DNA of 64,000 bases from CAJCIS01 sp965276755. GTDB lineage: Bacteria > Pseudomonadota > Alphaproteobacteria > Acetobacterales > Acetobacteraceae. The position numbers and the translations under genes were made by a program. The notes under the pieces were generated by a model that made no database searches, was not told the origin of the DNA, and worked only from the letters and a program-made list of their open reading frames with translations. The stretch lies in the NCBI GenBank assembly GCA_965276755.1, contig OZ255625.1, positions 1,798,001 to 1,862,000 of the forward strand, read 5' to 3'. Shown piece after piece: positions 24,908-34,328 of the stretch; within the stretch, counting starts at the first letter, position 1; each line of letters begins with the position of its first letter.

Positions 24908-25948
24908 ATGTTCGACATCTCGTTCGATGCTGTCAACGACACGCTCCCGCAGCGATGGCGAGCCCTTGAGGACATTAGCCAGGCCGGCTTCTTTCGCAGT
25001 TGGAGCTATCTAGGCACGCTATTGCCGTATTTCGCCGCACCCAGGCTGGTCGCCGTGCGGCAGGACGGCCAGGATGTCGCGTTAGGTGTGTTCAACGCCG
25101 CGAAGACGTGGCGAGGCACAAGGCTGACCCTGCACGAGGCGGGTGCGCAGCCGTTCGACGGCCTCTATGTCGAGCATAACGGCTTGCTGGTGCGCCCGGG
25201 CGCGGAGGCGTGCCTGCCTGCGGCGCTGGCCGCGGTTGCCAGTTTCGGCACGGTCATGCTCTCGGGCATCGATGCGGCCTGTCTTGGCGCTGCGCGCCAG
25301 GCGGGGCAGGTGGTGGTGGAAAAAACCAGCCTGGCGCCGGCGATTGATCTTGGCGCCGTTCGCGGGGCTGGGCAGCCCTATCTGGATGCGCTCAGCGCGA
25401 ACGCCCGCGCCCAGATCCGGCGGGCGATGCGCCTTTATGGCCCGGACCTTGCGATCACGCAGGCGGGCGACGTTGGGGAAGCGCTGCATTTTCTTGAGCG
25501 GTTGATCGAGCTGCACCAGGCGAACTGGACGGCCCGCGGCCAGGCTGGTGCCTTTGCCCTGCCCGCCATCCGCACCTTCCACGCGCGGCTGATCCAGGCG
25601 GCGCTGCCTCGCGGCGAGGTAGCGATGCTGCGCGTTGCGGCCGGCGCGCGGGAGATCGGCTATCTCTATCAATTCCAGCACAGTGGGGCGGTATTGAACT
25701 ACCAGGCGGGCCTGGTTGCGGAGGCGGACGGGCGGTGCAAGCCTGGCCTGGTCTGCCACGCGCTGGCAATTGCGCACGCGCTTGCGGCGGGGTCGGTGAC
25801 ATACGATTTCCTGGCGGGCGCACAGCGCTACAAGACGAGCCTGGTGCCGCGCGGCGCGGATGCCGGCCAGGATTTGCATTGGGCGCGGCTGAGAAAAGGC
25901 TGGGGGAGACGTGCCATCCCGCCCAGCTTCTTCAGCTCGATCACCTGA
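24908..25948 (+). CDS. FemAB/CelD-like GNAT acyltransferase
   Basis: 346 residues. The BioF2/CelD-type fold is suggested by SANARAQIRRAMRLYG in the middle, GEVAMLRVAAGAREIGYLYQF, and the C-terminal VTYDFLAGAQRYKTSLVP, the typical D-F-x-x-G-x-x-x-Y-K block. It is distantly related to the gene at 23031 and faces it across the DUF218 gene, so the pair may act on the same envelope glycan. The final residues (KGWGRRAIPPSFFSSIT) come from a truncated family 1 repeat. Substrate unknown. Confidence 0.72.
   Translation: MFDISFDAVNDTLPQRWRALEDISQAGFFRSWSYLGTLLPYFAAPRLVAVRQDGQDVALGVFNAAKTWRGTRLTLHEAGAQPFDGLYVEHNGLLVRPGAEACLPAALAAVASFGTVMLSGIDAACLGAARQAGQVVVEKTSLAPAIDLGAVRGAGQPYLDALSANARAQIRRAMRLYGPDLAITQAGDVGEALHFLERLIELHQANWTARGQAGAFALPAIRTFHARLIQAALPRGEVAMLRVAAGAREIGYLYQFQHSGAVLNYQAGLVAEADGRCKPGLVCHALAIAHALAAGSVTYDFLAGAQRYKTSLVPRGADAGQDLHWARLRKGWGRRAIPPSFFSSIT
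25896..25931. repeat. Family 1 repeat, truncated copy
   Basis: One partial arm, AGGCTGGGGGAGACGTGCCA followed by TCCCGCCCAGC, inside the end of the acyltransferase gene. The second arm is absent. Confidence 0.75.
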
Positions 25949-25984
25949 CATGCCTCGCCGCCCGACCCGCGACGTGATAGGCCG

Positions 25985-26569
25985 GTGTCTATGGATCAAC
26001 TTGAGCGTGAAGCGGCCGTGACGACCCTTCAGACACAAATTCCGCGGCCGCCGAGCAGTGCGATCGCGGTCGCCAATTTCTTTCTGGATCTGGGCGCGCA
26101 GGACCAGCAATGCCCTCCGATCGACCAGATGAAGCTCCAGAAGCTGGTGTTTTATGCCCAAGCCTGGCACCTGGCCCGCCGAGGGACGGCGCTGTTTGCC
26201 GAGGATGTTGAAGCCTGGCCATGGGGGCCCGTCGTGCGCTCGCTCTATGTCGAAACGCGTAAATACGGCCGGGGGCCCGTTCCGCGGCCACTACGGGAGC
26301 TTCGTTTCGATCCGAGCGTCCCATTGCAGTCGCGCTTTGTCATTCCGGAAGTGGCCGATCCCGCTGTCGCCGAATTTCTTCGCGAGGTTTGGGAGGCACA
26401 CAAGCCATACACCGGGATTCAACTGTCGAATTCGACCCACGCCCCGGGTGAACCCTGGACCATCATCGCTGAGCAATATGGCGCGCTGGACACCAAGCCG
26501 CTTATTCCCAATGACCTGATCGCGGCCGTTTTCGGCGCCAAGCTCGCGGGACAACACACTGCCGCCTGA
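25985..26569 (+). CDS. Panacea-domain (SocA/DUF4065-like) protein
   Basis: 194 residues. The Panacea domain is clear: IAVANFFLDLG, MKLQKLVFYAQAWHLA, LFAEDVEAWPWGPVVRSLY and the C-terminal LSNSTHAPGEPW. This domain occurs in SocA (proteolytic adaptor antitoxin of Caulobacter SocB) and as a universal antitoxin partner of many unrelated toxins. Here the only close partner is the membrane protein that follows after 28 nt. A start a few residues later (MDQLER) is also possible. Confidence 0.8.
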   Translation: MSMDQLEREAAVTTLQTQIPRPPSSAIAVANFFLDLGAQDQQCPPIDQMKLQKLVFYAQAWHLARRGTALFAEDVEAWPWGPVVRSLYVETRKYGRGPVPRPLRELRFDPSVPLQSRFVIPEVADPAVAEFLREVWEAHKPYTGIQLSNSTHAPGEPWTIIAEQYGALDTKPLIPNDLIAAVFGAKLAGQHTAA

Positions 26570-26597
26570 GAAGATTCCGCCGCCGACGAACCTTTCT

Positions 26598-26918
26598 TTG
26601 GCGCCGGACCGCGCAACACAGAAGGGGTTGCAGGACTACACCGGCAAGGCCGCGCGCCACCGCGTGCTCTACGTCAACCTCCTTTTCATAAAGTATGGGA
26701 CCAGCGACAAAACGCACGCCGCGGCGATCGTGTTGTCGGCTGTGCTTCTGTTCGCGCTCCTGGGGTTGATCTTCCTGGGAACGCGGCACGGGGATGCGGG
26801 ATGGGAAGAAAAGGCCTTTTCCTGGTTGAGTGGGGCGTTCCTGTTCATCGCAGGCGTCGCTATCGGCAAGGGTGGCTTCGAAGACGGGCGAACGCCTCGC
26901 GAAGACGAGGAGGAATGA
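26598..26918 (+). CDS. Small two-TM membrane protein downstream of Panacea gene, TTG start
   Basis: 106 residues from TTG 26598, the only usual start codon in the frame. Residues 1-37 are polar and basic (KAARHRVLYVNLLFIKYGTSDKTHA), followed by two hydrophobic helices (about 42-61 and 73-88) and an acidic tail ending DEEE. No family recognised. Its position directly after a Panacea gene makes it a candidate toxin or effector neutralised by that protein; this is inference from context only. Confidence 0.6.
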   Translation: MAPDRATQKGLQDYTGKAARHRVLYVNLLFIKYGTSDKTHAAAIVLSAVLLFALLGLIFLGTRHGDAGWEEKAFSWLSGAFLFIAGVAIGKGGFEDGRTPREDEEE

Positions 26919-27056
26919 GCCCTTCGGCCGAACGAGCGCTTCGTTAACGTAATGCTCGGCAGACTGTGCCATTCAGCCCATGCCCCCCGTCGCAACTTAA
27001 CCCGCGGTGCCCACTTCCTTGCCTTGATCTCAGCCACGGCGTAAGGCGCGCTCGCT

Positions 27057-28958
27057 TTGTCGGCCACAACCACCCTCTCCGCCCCCGTCAACCGCGTTCG
27101 TGGCACCCTGACCGCGGGCGCTCTGATCGGCGTGCTCGGCGTCGTTTATGGCGATATCGGCACGAGTCCTCTGTATGCCTTCCAGTCCGTGCTCGCCCTC
27201 TTTCCGCGCCACCATGCCGGCGACGGCGAAATCCTGGGCTGCCTCTCGCTCATCTTCTGGTCGCTGTTCCTGATCGTCACGGTCAAATACGTTCTGCTCA
27301 TCATGCGGGCGGACAACAAGGGCGAGGGCGGCATTCTGGCCCTGATGGCGCTGGCCCAGCGCACCGCCGTCGCGCCGCAGGTGCGGCGAGCGATCATGCT
27401 GATCGGCATAGGCGGGGCGTGCCTGCTGTTCGGCGATGGCGTGATCACGCCGGCGATCTCCGTGCTCTCGGCAGTCGAAGGCATCGAGGTCTCGCTGCCC
27501 CAGGCCGCCGAAGTGGTGCTGCCCGTCTCGGCGATCGTCATCGTGGCGCTGTTTGCCGTGCAATCACGCGGCTCTGGCGTCGTGGGGCGCCTGTTCGGGC
27601 CGGTCATGGTCGTCTGGTTCGCCACCATCGGCGCGTTGGGCGCAATCCAGATCGCCCGCAATCCGTATGTGCTCAACGCCTTGCTGCCGAGCCATGCTCT
27701 GGTATTTCTGGCCCACCATGGCGGCTTTTCGTTCCTGGTATTGGGTGCCGTGGTACTGGCGGTCACGGGCGCGGAGGCGCTCTACGCGGACATGGGCCAT
27801 TTCGGCGTGCGGCCGATCCGCATGGCCTGGCTGTTCATGGTGCTGCCCAGCCTGGTGCTGAATTACTTCGGCCAGGGCGCGCTGGTCATGGCCGATACCG
27901 AGGCGGGGGCCAACCCGTTCTACCTAATGGCCCCGCCGCAGTTGCGCCTGCCTCTGGTGGTGCTGGCGACGCTGGCCACGGTGATCGCCAGCCAGGCACT
28001 GATTTCGGGCGCCTTTTCTATTGCGCGCCAATGCACGCAGATGGGCTTCCTGCCGCGCCTGACGGTGCGTCACACCAGCCAGACCGAGGAAGGCCAGATC
28101 TTCCTGCCCCAGATCAACACCGCGCTGATGCTGGGCGTGCTGATCCTGGTCTTCAGCTTCCGCAGCAGTGCGGCACTCGCCTCGGCCTACGGCATTGCGG
28201 TGACGGGCACGTTCATCTGCACCTGCATCCTGGCCACCATCGTCTTTCGCCGCCAGTTCGGCTGGCCGCGCTGGGCCGCGATCGGCGTATGGGGCGCCTT
28301 CTTCGTCATCGACAGCGTCTTCTTCTCGGCCAATGCGCTCAAGATCGTCGAAGGCGGGTGGGTGCCGCTGTTCATCGGCGCCACGCTGATGGTGATGATG
28401 ACGACCTGGAAGCACGGGCGGGACCTGATGCAGCAGCGCTGGCGCCAGGACAGCCTGCCGCTGGCCAGCTTTCTTGCCCGCCTGCCGCAATCGCGCACCA
28501 TTCGCGTGCCGGGCATGGCCGTGTTCCTGACAGGCCAGCCGGACTACGTGCCGGGCGCGCTGCTGCACAACCTCAAGCACAACAAGGTGCTGCACGAGCG
28601 CGTCCTGTTCGTCACCGTCAGCACGCTCGATGAGCCGGAAGCGGGTGCAGAGCGTCGCGCTGACGTGGCGGAGCTTGCCCCCGGCATTCACCGGGTGGCA
28701 CTGCGCTACGGCTTCATGGAGAGCCCGAACGTGCCACGGGCGCTGGAGGATCTGCGTGGCTGCGGCGTGGACTATGACCCCATGCAGGTCAGTTACTTCC
28801 TGGGCCGAGAAGTGCTGGTGCGGGCGATGGCGCCCAAGCTTTCCCTGTGGCGGCTATGGCTGTTCCTGGTCATGGCGCGCAATGCGGTGACTGCGACCGA
28901 GTTCTTCCGCATACCCAGTGACCGTGTCGTCGAATTAGGCGTTCGTATCGCGATTTGA
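27057..28958 (+). CDS. kup: Low-affinity potassium transporter Kup
   Basis: 633 residues, standard Kup length. GVVYGDIGTSPLYAFQS near the N-terminus and EGGILALMALAQRT, FGDGVITPAISVLSAVEG are family hallmarks; about 12 hydrophobic segments and a C-terminal cytosolic domain. Proton-coupled K+ uptake, important in acidic habitats. The start is TTG 27057 (MSATTTLSAPVN), since no upstream Met fits. Monocistronic by spacing. Confidence 0.96.
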   Translation: MSATTTLSAPVNRVRGTLTAGALIGVLGVVYGDIGTSPLYAFQSVLALFPRHHAGDGEILGCLSLIFWSLFLIVTVKYVLLIMRADNKGEGGILALMALAQRTAVAPQVRRAIMLIGIGGACLLFGDGVITPAISVLSAVEGIEVSLPQAAEVVLPVSAIVIVALFAVQSRGSGVVGRLFGPVMVVWFATIGALGAIQIARNPYVLNALLPSHALVFLAHHGGFSFLVLGAVVLAVTGAEALYADMGHFGVRPIRMAWLFMVLPSLVLNYFGQGALVMADTEAGANPFYLMAPPQLRLPLVVLATLATVIASQALISGAFSIARQCTQMGFLPRLTVRHTSQTEEGQIFLPQINTALMLGVLILVFSFRSSAALASAYGIAVTGTFICTCILATIVFRRQFGWPRWAAIGVWGAFFVIDSVFFSANALKIVEGGWVPLFIGATLMVMMTTWKHGRDLMQQRWRQDSLPLASFLARLPQSRTIRVPGMAVFLTGQPDYVPGALLHNLKHNKVLHERVLFVTVSTLDEPEAGAERRADVAELAPGIHRVALRYGFMESPNVPRALEDLRGCGVDYDPMQVSYFLGREVLVRAMAPKLSLWRLWLFLVMARNAVTATEFFRIPSDRVVELGVRIAI

Positions 28959-29104
28959 GTCGGCGTCTCGCACAACGAGGCGTAAACAAATTGTGAAGGA
29001 TGTCCGGCTGCGCATCCCAATCCCGCGCGGGTGCGTATGGCCAGCGTGGCAGCACGTCACAGGCCGCACGCAGCGGTCCATCGCTGGCCGTTTGAGGAAA
29101 CATC

Positions 29105-29998
29105 ATGCCGCTCGATACCGCCCTTACCCATGTATCCGGACTATTATCCAACCGCCGCCGCCTGCTGAAAGGCGCGGGCATTTCCGCTGCTGCGCTGAGC
29201 GCCATTGCCATGGGCATGCCCGTGGATGCGCAGGCCGAAGAGGCGGCCGCCGCCATCACCGATGGCGACATTCTCAATTTTGCACTCAACCTCGAATATC
29301 TGGAGGCCGAGTTCTATTCGTATTGCGTCTATGGCGTCGGCCTTCCGGCCAGCTTGACGAGCGGTCCGGGCGGCGCGCCTGGCGGCACTGTGACGGGTGG
29401 CGCGATGGTGCCTTTCGTGAGTCAGACGGTGAAGGAATTCGCCACGGAGGTTGCCAACGACGAAATTGCGCACGTCACGTACCTGCGCAAGGAACTCGGC
29501 AGCTACGCCGTTGCCCAGCCCGACATCAACATCGGCACCGCATTCGCAGCGCTTGGCATGGCTGCGGGCCTGAAGGGCGGGACGTTCAACCCCTACGCCG
29601 ACGATAACAGCTTCCTGCTTGGCGGCTTTGTCTTCGAAGATGTCGGCGTGACCGCCTATCACGGTGCGGCCCCGCTGATCACGCATAAGACCTACCTCGC
29701 GGCCGCAGCAGGTATTCTGGCGGTTGAGGCCTATCACGCCAGCGAGTTCCGGGTGCAGATCTACCAGAACGGGCTTTCAGGCAATGCGGATCGCATTGCA
29801 GGGCTTCGTGCGGAGCTGTCCGGCACGAATGATGACCAGGGCACGGTGGTTAACGGCGTAGCCAACATCGTGCCGACTGACGCGAACGCTATCGCGTTTG
29901 CCCGCACGCCTGGGCAGGTGCTGAACATCGTCTATGGTGGCGGCGCGATGTCCAACTACCTGTTCTTCCCGAACAAGGTGAACGGCGTCATCCAATAA
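29105..29998 (+). CDS. Tat-exported ferritin-like domain protein
   Basis: 297 residues. Twin-arginine signal RRRLLK at residues 17-22 followed by a hydrophobic segment. The Ferritin_2 (dessication-related Pcc13-62-like) four-helix pattern shows in LEYLEAEFY, ANDEIAHVTYLRKEL, VFEDVGVTAYHGAAP and ILAVEAYHASEFR, supplying Glu/His metal ligands. Members of this group are linked to stress and desiccation; direct substrate unknown. It stands alone between kup and a terminator-like hairpin. Confidence 0.85.
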   Translation: MPLDTALTHVSGLLSNRRRLLKGAGISAAALSAIAMGMPVDAQAEEAAAAITDGDILNFALNLEYLEAEFYSYCVYGVGLPASLTSGPGGAPGGTVTGGAMVPFVSQTVKEFATEVANDEIAHVTYLRKELGSYAVAQPDINIGTAFAALGMAAGLKGGTFNPYADDNSFLLGGFVFEDVGVTAYHGAAPLITHKTYLAAAAGILAVEAYHASEFRVQIYQNGLSGNADRIAGLRAELSGTNDDQGTVVNGVANIVPTDANAIAFARTPGQVLNIVYGGGAMSNYLFFPNKVNGVIQ

Positions 29999-30007
29999 AA
30001 CTTGAAA

Positions 30008-30055
30008 AGATGACGGGGGGTCTGGGGGAATGGCTCATTCCCCCAGACTCTTTTT
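30008..30055. terminator. Family 1 half-element forming an intrinsic terminator
   Basis: A 13 bp perfect stem (30020-30032 with 30036-30048) closed by a GCT loop and followed by TCTTTTT. It comes directly after the ferritin-like gene. Sequence GACGGGGGGTCTGGGGGAAT shows that it is half of a family 1 repeat, which supports a terminator role for the whole family. Confidence 0.85.
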
Positions 30056-30073
30056 AGCCTAGATTGGAGGAGA

Positions 30074-31390
30074 ATGCAGACCAGCTTCTCCCCCACTCAA
30101 CTGCAAGACCCAAGCTTCAAAGCCAGCAACCACGTCCTGCGCACCTGTGTTCATTGTGGCTTCTGCACCGCCACCTGCCCCACGTTCGTGCTGCTGGGAG
30201 ACGAGCTCGACAGCCCAAGGGGCCGCATCTACCTCATCAAGGACATGCTGGAGGGTGGCCGCCCTGCCAGCGAAGAGGTGGTGCGCCACGTCGATCGCTG
30301 CCTGAGCTGCCTCAGCTGTATGACGACCTGCCCGTCAGGCGTGAACTACATGCACCTGGTCGATCATGCACGCGCCTATATCGAGGACACCTACACCCGC
30401 CCCTGGCACGACCGGCTGCTGCGCACCGTGCTGGCGCACGTGCTGCCGAGGGCAGGCGTTTTTCGCGCCGCGCTGCGCGCTGCCGCCTTATTCCGTGGAG
30501 CGGGGCGCCTGGTACCGGGCTGGTCATTGCCGGCGCAGCGGCTGCGCGCGATGCTGGCGCTGTCGCCGGTACGCCTGCCACCGTCGGGGAAGAGCGCGCG
30601 ACCTGGCGTGCGCCCGGCCCAAGGCGCTCGGCGCGGGCGCGTGGCATTGCTGACAGGCTGCGCGCAGACCGTGCTGGCACCGGCGATCAATGAGGCCACG
30701 ATCCGGCTGCTGACGCGCCTGGGTGTGGAGGTTGTCGTGGCGCCGGGCGTTGGTTGCTGCGGCGCGCTGACCCATCACATGGGCAAGCATGAGGCGGCGA
30801 TGGCGGCGGCGCGTGCGGCGATCGGCGGCTGGCACGCCGAAATGGCTGGCGAGGGACTGGATGCGATTGTCATCAACACCAGCGGCTGTGGGACGACGAT
30901 CAAGGATTACGGGTTCATGTTCCGCGCCGAGCCGGCGCCCTGGCGGGAGCGCGCGGAGGCGGTCTCGGCGGCGGCTGCCGATATCAGCGAGTACCTGGTG
31001 CGCATCGGCTACGCGCCGACGCGGCCTGCACCTGGGCTGCGCGTGGCCTATCACGCCGCGTGCAGCTTGCAGCACGGCCAGGGGGTGACGGCTGCGCCCA
31101 AGGCTCTGCTGCGCTCGGCCGGCTTCGAGGTGGTCGAACCGCGTGACGCCCATCTGTGCTGCGGCTCGGCGGGCACCTACAACATCATGCAGCCCGAAAT
31201 CGCCGGGCGGTTGCGCGCACGTAAGCTGGAGACGATCGAGGCGTTGGCGCCCGATTTGATCGCGGCGGGCAATATCGGCTGCCTGACGCAATTGGCGGGC
31301 ACGGTGCCGGCGATACATACGGTCGAGCTGCTGGACTGGATGGCCGGCGGCCCGGCGCCCGCGGCACTGCCGACTGGGGTGGCGGCATGA
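30074..31390 (+). CDS. glcF: Glycolate oxidase iron-sulfur subunit GlcF
   Basis: 438 residues. Two [4Fe-4S] motifs (CVHCGFCTATCP and CLSCLSCMTTCP), then the two CCG domains (GVGCCGALTHHMGKH and HLCCGSAGTYNIMQPE) of the GlcF/heterodisulfide-reductase type. It transfers electrons from the GlcD/GlcE flavin subunits during glycolate to glyoxylate oxidation. glcD and glcE are not adjacent in the window, so the set is probably split. Its stop overlaps the next gene by 4 nt. Confidence 0.93.
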   Translation: MQTSFSPTQLQDPSFKASNHVLRTCVHCGFCTATCPTFVLLGDELDSPRGRIYLIKDMLEGGRPASEEVVRHVDRCLSCLSCMTTCPSGVNYMHLVDHARAYIEDTYTRPWHDRLLRTVLAHVLPRAGVFRAALRAAALFRGAGRLVPGWSLPAQRLRAMLALSPVRLPPSGKSARPGVRPAQGARRGRVALLTGCAQTVLAPAINEATIRLLTRLGVEVVVAPGVGCCGALTHHMGKHEAAMAAARAAIGGWHAEMAGEGLDAIVINTSGCGTTIKDYGFMFRAEPAPWRERAEAVSAAAADISEYLVRIGYAPTRPAPGLRVAYHAACSLQHGQGVTAAPKALLRSAGFEVVEPRDAHLCCGSAGTYNIMQPEIAGRLRARKLETIEALAPDLIAAGNIGCLTQLAGTVPAIHTVELLDWMAGGPAPAALPTGVAA

Positions 31391-31917
31391 GGCGGTGGAG
31401 GGCACTCTGCCTGCTTGGCCTGGCGGCGGCGGCTCCTGTGTCGTCTTCGGATAGATTGCTGGACGCGTTGCGCCGCGCGCCCGATGCCGCGCATGCGGGC
31501 GTGCTGGAGGCCAGGCTGCAGGAGACCTGGCAAGATCAGGCGAGCCCGGCTGTGCAGATGCTGGTCGATCACGCGGCACAGGCGGGCGCCGGCGGTCACC
31601 TGGACGCGGCCCTGGCCGACAGCGACGCGGCCATCGTGCTGCAGCCCGATCTTGCCGATTTGTGGCGCCGCCGCGCGGAGGCGAGGTTCGGACTTGGCGA
31701 TGAGCGCGGCGCGTTTGCCGATCTGGCGCAGGCGCTGAGCCGGGAAAAGCGATCGATTCCGGCGTGGGTTGATCTTTCGCGCTTTGCCGAGGCAAGGCAT
31801 GACAACAGGCGTGCGCTGGAGGCTTGGCGGCGGGTGCTGGAGCTTGATCCGCAGACTGAGGGTGGGGCTAAGCGGCTGGAGCGGCTGGAGCACTTGGTTA
31901 GTGGGCAGCCGACTTAA
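31387..31917 (+). CDS. Exported TPR-repeat protein
   Basis: 176 residues. N-terminal signal sequence (MRRWRALCLLGLAAAAPVSS), then about three TPR helices pairs: GHLDAALADSDAAIVLQPDLADLWRRRAEA, LGDERGAFADLAQALSREKRSIPAW and HDNRRALEAWRRVLELDPQTEG. Probably a periplasmic scaffold. Overlaps glcF (ATGA), so co-translated, but no functional link to glycolate oxidation is known to me. Confidence 0.78.
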   Translation: MRRWRALCLLGLAAAAPVSSSDRLLDALRRAPDAAHAGVLEARLQETWQDQASPAVQMLVDHAAQAGAGGHLDAALADSDAAIVLQPDLADLWRRRAEARFGLGDERGAFADLAQALSREKRSIPAWVDLSRFAEARHDNRRALEAWRRVLELDPQTEGGAKRLERLEHLVSGQPT

Positions 31918-31922
31918 GAAAA

Positions 31923-32027
31923 GACTGGGTGGGACGTGCCGTCCCCCCCAGACCCCCCGTCGTTATTTAAGTCTCCGTCTAAAATAACGACGGGGGGTCT
32001 GGGGGAATGGCACATTCCCCCCAGTTC
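31923..32027. repeat. Family 1 palindromic repeat, copy 4
   Basis: Two-armed copy between the convergent TPR and S53 protease genes; arms diverged (GACTGGGTGGGACGTGCCGT; GGGGGAATGGCACATTCCCC). Well placed as a bidirectional terminator. Confidence 0.9.
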
Positions 32028-32032
32028 TTCAC

Positions 32033-34111
32033 TCAAGGCGACAAATAATAATTATACAGCAGGTTGGTCACATTCACCGTGCCCAGTCCCGTCGCCAAGC
32101 TATAACCCGGCTGCGCCTTATACGCCGGCACACTCTTGCCGCCGATCGTGGCCGTCAACACACCGATGCCCATCGTCGATCCCTTGTCGGTCGTGCAATC
32201 CGGCGTGCCGGCATAACAAGGTTCGACGATATCGCCCGCGGTCACGTCATAGAAAGCGCAAGCGCTGGATATCTTGTTGCCGAGCGTCGCATTGCACTGG
32301 CTCAGGCCGAGCGGCGTTGCATATTGCGCACTCGCGATCTGGTAGAACTCTGGCGCGGGATTGCCGAGCTTGGCGCCGGCGAGCGATTGCTGGATCAGTG
32401 CCGCAATGCCGGCAAAGGCGGGCGAACCAAATGACGTACCACCGGCCGCATTGCCGAACAAATCATTCACGTTCTTGTAGTCGCAGGGCGAGCCGCCCTC
32501 GGCGGCATCCGACATGCAGAACAGATAGAAATGCGCCCAGATGCCGTTGGCGGCAAAGAGCGAAACGTCCGGCTGGTCGCGCACGCCGTCGTTGGGCATG
32601 CCCGGAATGGTGGTGAGCTGCCAATCGGGCTTGGGATAGAACACGCTCTGGCTGCCCGAGCCGCCGACGCCGTTCTGCACGTTGGCAAAGCTCGAATTGC
32701 AGAGCTGCGTGGCGTTTTTCGCCCCTTCGAATTTCCACAGGATCGAACTGGCGCAGGAATTGTCCCACGGGATTTCGGGCACGTAGGAAAGCGCGGATTC
32801 GCCGTGGCTCTGGTTCTTGGCGCGCCAGTACTCCGCGTCCTTGCCCAACGCCGTGTCGTAGAAATCCGTGCCGCCGACCGAGACGTTGTAGGCGCTGTCG
32901 GCCAGGCCGTTGACGAACAGGCCGTCGCCGTCGATGGCGTTGCGATCTGCCGACGTGCCGTTATCGCCGGCGGCGACGAAGATCGCGATTCCCTCGGCCG
33001 CACCCTCCTGCAGCAGATTGGTCCAGGTCTGGATGAAGCTGTAGCCGCCCGCGGTTTCGTCCGTCTCGTAGCTGATGCTGAAGACGGTCGCTGTCGTGCC
33101 CTTCTCGACCACGTTGGTCAGCGCGGTCAGCACGCCGAATTCGAAGGGTGCCGTGCCCGCGCAGGAGTATTCGATGATGGTCGCGTCGGGTGCCACGGCA
33201 CTGGCCCATTCGGCATCGAGCGCCGCCTCGCCCTCATCGCCGGTAAAGCCGGGCGATTTGCAACCGGGATGCGTCAGGCTGAGCGTGCCGGCGTAGCCGC
33301 TGAGGCCGAACTTGCCGCGGAAATTCTTCCAGTCGTGCTCAAATATCTTGGTCTGCTCGATCAGGCCGATGGTCACGCCGGCACCGGTGATTGGTGCGCC
33401 GTAGAAATTGTGGCTCGTGCGTAGCGGATTGACGTTGTAGATCGTGGCGAAATCCTGCGGCGTCACGGCGTAGTACGTGCCGTTTGGCGTATTGGCCGTA
33501 TAATTCGGCGTGATGCGCGCCATGGCGGGCACGGGGAAGAAATTGGACAGCGTGACGCCGGTCACCACGGGTGCCAGTGCCGCGGGGATGGCGGGCGGCG
33601 ACATGTTGGCGATATGCGCCTCCGTGCCGCGGAAGACGTGATGCAAGGTCGTTCCGAACGCGGCGGCGACGTGGCGCGCATCGCCGCCGAAATCGACCGA
33701 CATGCCGCTGGGGCTGACACCGTTTACGGTCAGACCCTGGCGTGCCAGCCAGCCCGTGACCTGGTCGATATCGGCTTGCGCCGGACCATAAGCGCGCAGT
33801 TGCGAGGGCTTGAGCCATTGGTGATATTGCGCCGAGCTGCGGACGTGCTGGTTGGCTGTCAGCGTGTCCAATGCGGCCTGCAAGGCGCGCGGCCGCTTCA
33901 GGGCAAGGCGGATATGCGGCAGGGCCGTGTTGTCATCGATCGCACCCTGGTCCCGCGCGCCGGCGAGCGCGCCGGGCAAGTCGCGCGTCAGGGTGACGCG
34001 CACATGATCGTCCACCGCGCCGTTTACCAAAGGTGCGGCGTAGGCGGCCCCTGCCATGCTGGCGAATGCGGTTGCACACAGCAGAAGTGTGCGCGGCTTG
34101 GAATGGATCAT
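32033..34111 (-). CDS. Secreted S53 (sedolisin/kumamolisin-like) protease
   Basis: 692 residues. Signal peptide 1-25 (ends AGAAYA), activation pro-domain about 33-195, then the peptidase domain. The catalytic set is recognisable: E295 and D299 in GDEGEAALDAEW, oxyanion D383 in AAGDNG, and nucleophile S560 in GGTSFGSPAFAG. The family works at acidic pH and auto-activates in acid, fitting an acidophilic host. The C-terminus is Cys-rich and ends with a Ca-site-like GLGTVNV. Monocistronic, flanked by repeats on both sides. Confidence 0.9.
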   Translation of the reverse strand: MIHSKPRTLLLCATAFASMAGAAYAAPLVNGAVDDHVRVTLTRDLPGALAGARDQGAIDDNTALPHIRLALKRPRALQAALDTLTANQHVRSSAQYHQWLKPSQLRAYGPAQADIDQVTGWLARQGLTVNGVSPSGMSVDFGGDARHVAAAFGTTLHHVFRGTEAHIANMSPPAIPAALAPVVTGVTLSNFFPVPAMARITPNYTANTPNGTYYAVTPQDFATIYNVNPLRTSHNFYGAPITGAGVTIGLIEQTKIFEHDWKNFRGKFGLSGYAGTLSLTHPGCKSPGFTGDEGEAALDAEWASAVAPDATIIEYSCAGTAPFEFGVLTALTNVVEKGTTATVFSISYETDETAGGYSFIQTWTNLLQEGAAEGIAIFVAAGDNGTSADRNAIDGDGLFVNGLADSAYNVSVGGTDFYDTALGKDAEYWRAKNQSHGESALSYVPEIPWDNSCASSILWKFEGAKNATQLCNSSFANVQNGVGGSGSQSVFYPKPDWQLTTIPGMPNDGVRDQPDVSLFAANGIWAHFYLFCMSDAAEGGSPCDYKNVNDLFGNAAGGTSFGSPAFAGIAALIQQSLAGAKLGNPAPEFYQIASAQYATPLGLSQCNATLGNKISSACAFYDVTAGDIVEPCYAGTPDCTTDKGSTMGIGVLTATIGGKSVPAYKAQPGYSLATGLGTVNVTNLLYNYYLSP

Positions 34112-34170
34112 GTGGACGTTCCTGGTGCGATATTACGCTAGGTGTCAGTTAGTGCGCGTGGACGGGCGTC

Positions 34171-34294
34171 AAGCAAGGAAGCAGTTCTTTCTTGAAAAAA
34201 TAACCAAAACTTTTGCTTCCGGCGAACCGGCAAGTTGAACAGCGACAGGGATAAAAGTTTTTGGTCCTTTTTTTCAAAAAAGGACTGCTTGCTT
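34171..34294. repeat. Family 3 A/T-rich repeat, copy 2 (two hairpins)
   Basis: AAGCAAGGAAGCAGTTCTTT ... and a complementary CAAAAAAGGACTGCTTGCTT arm about 100 bp away, with an inner ATAAAAGTTTTTGGTCC block. Located between the divergent protease and glycosyltransferase genes. Confidence 0.88.
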
Positions 34295-34328
34295 CTCTTA
34301 CGCTGCCGGCGCACAGCCCAAGCCATCG

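Noticed and set aside
26966..28633. Long plus-strand frame overlapping kup
   Set aside because: Shifted frame of kup; Arg/Pro/Ala-rich translation without domain features.
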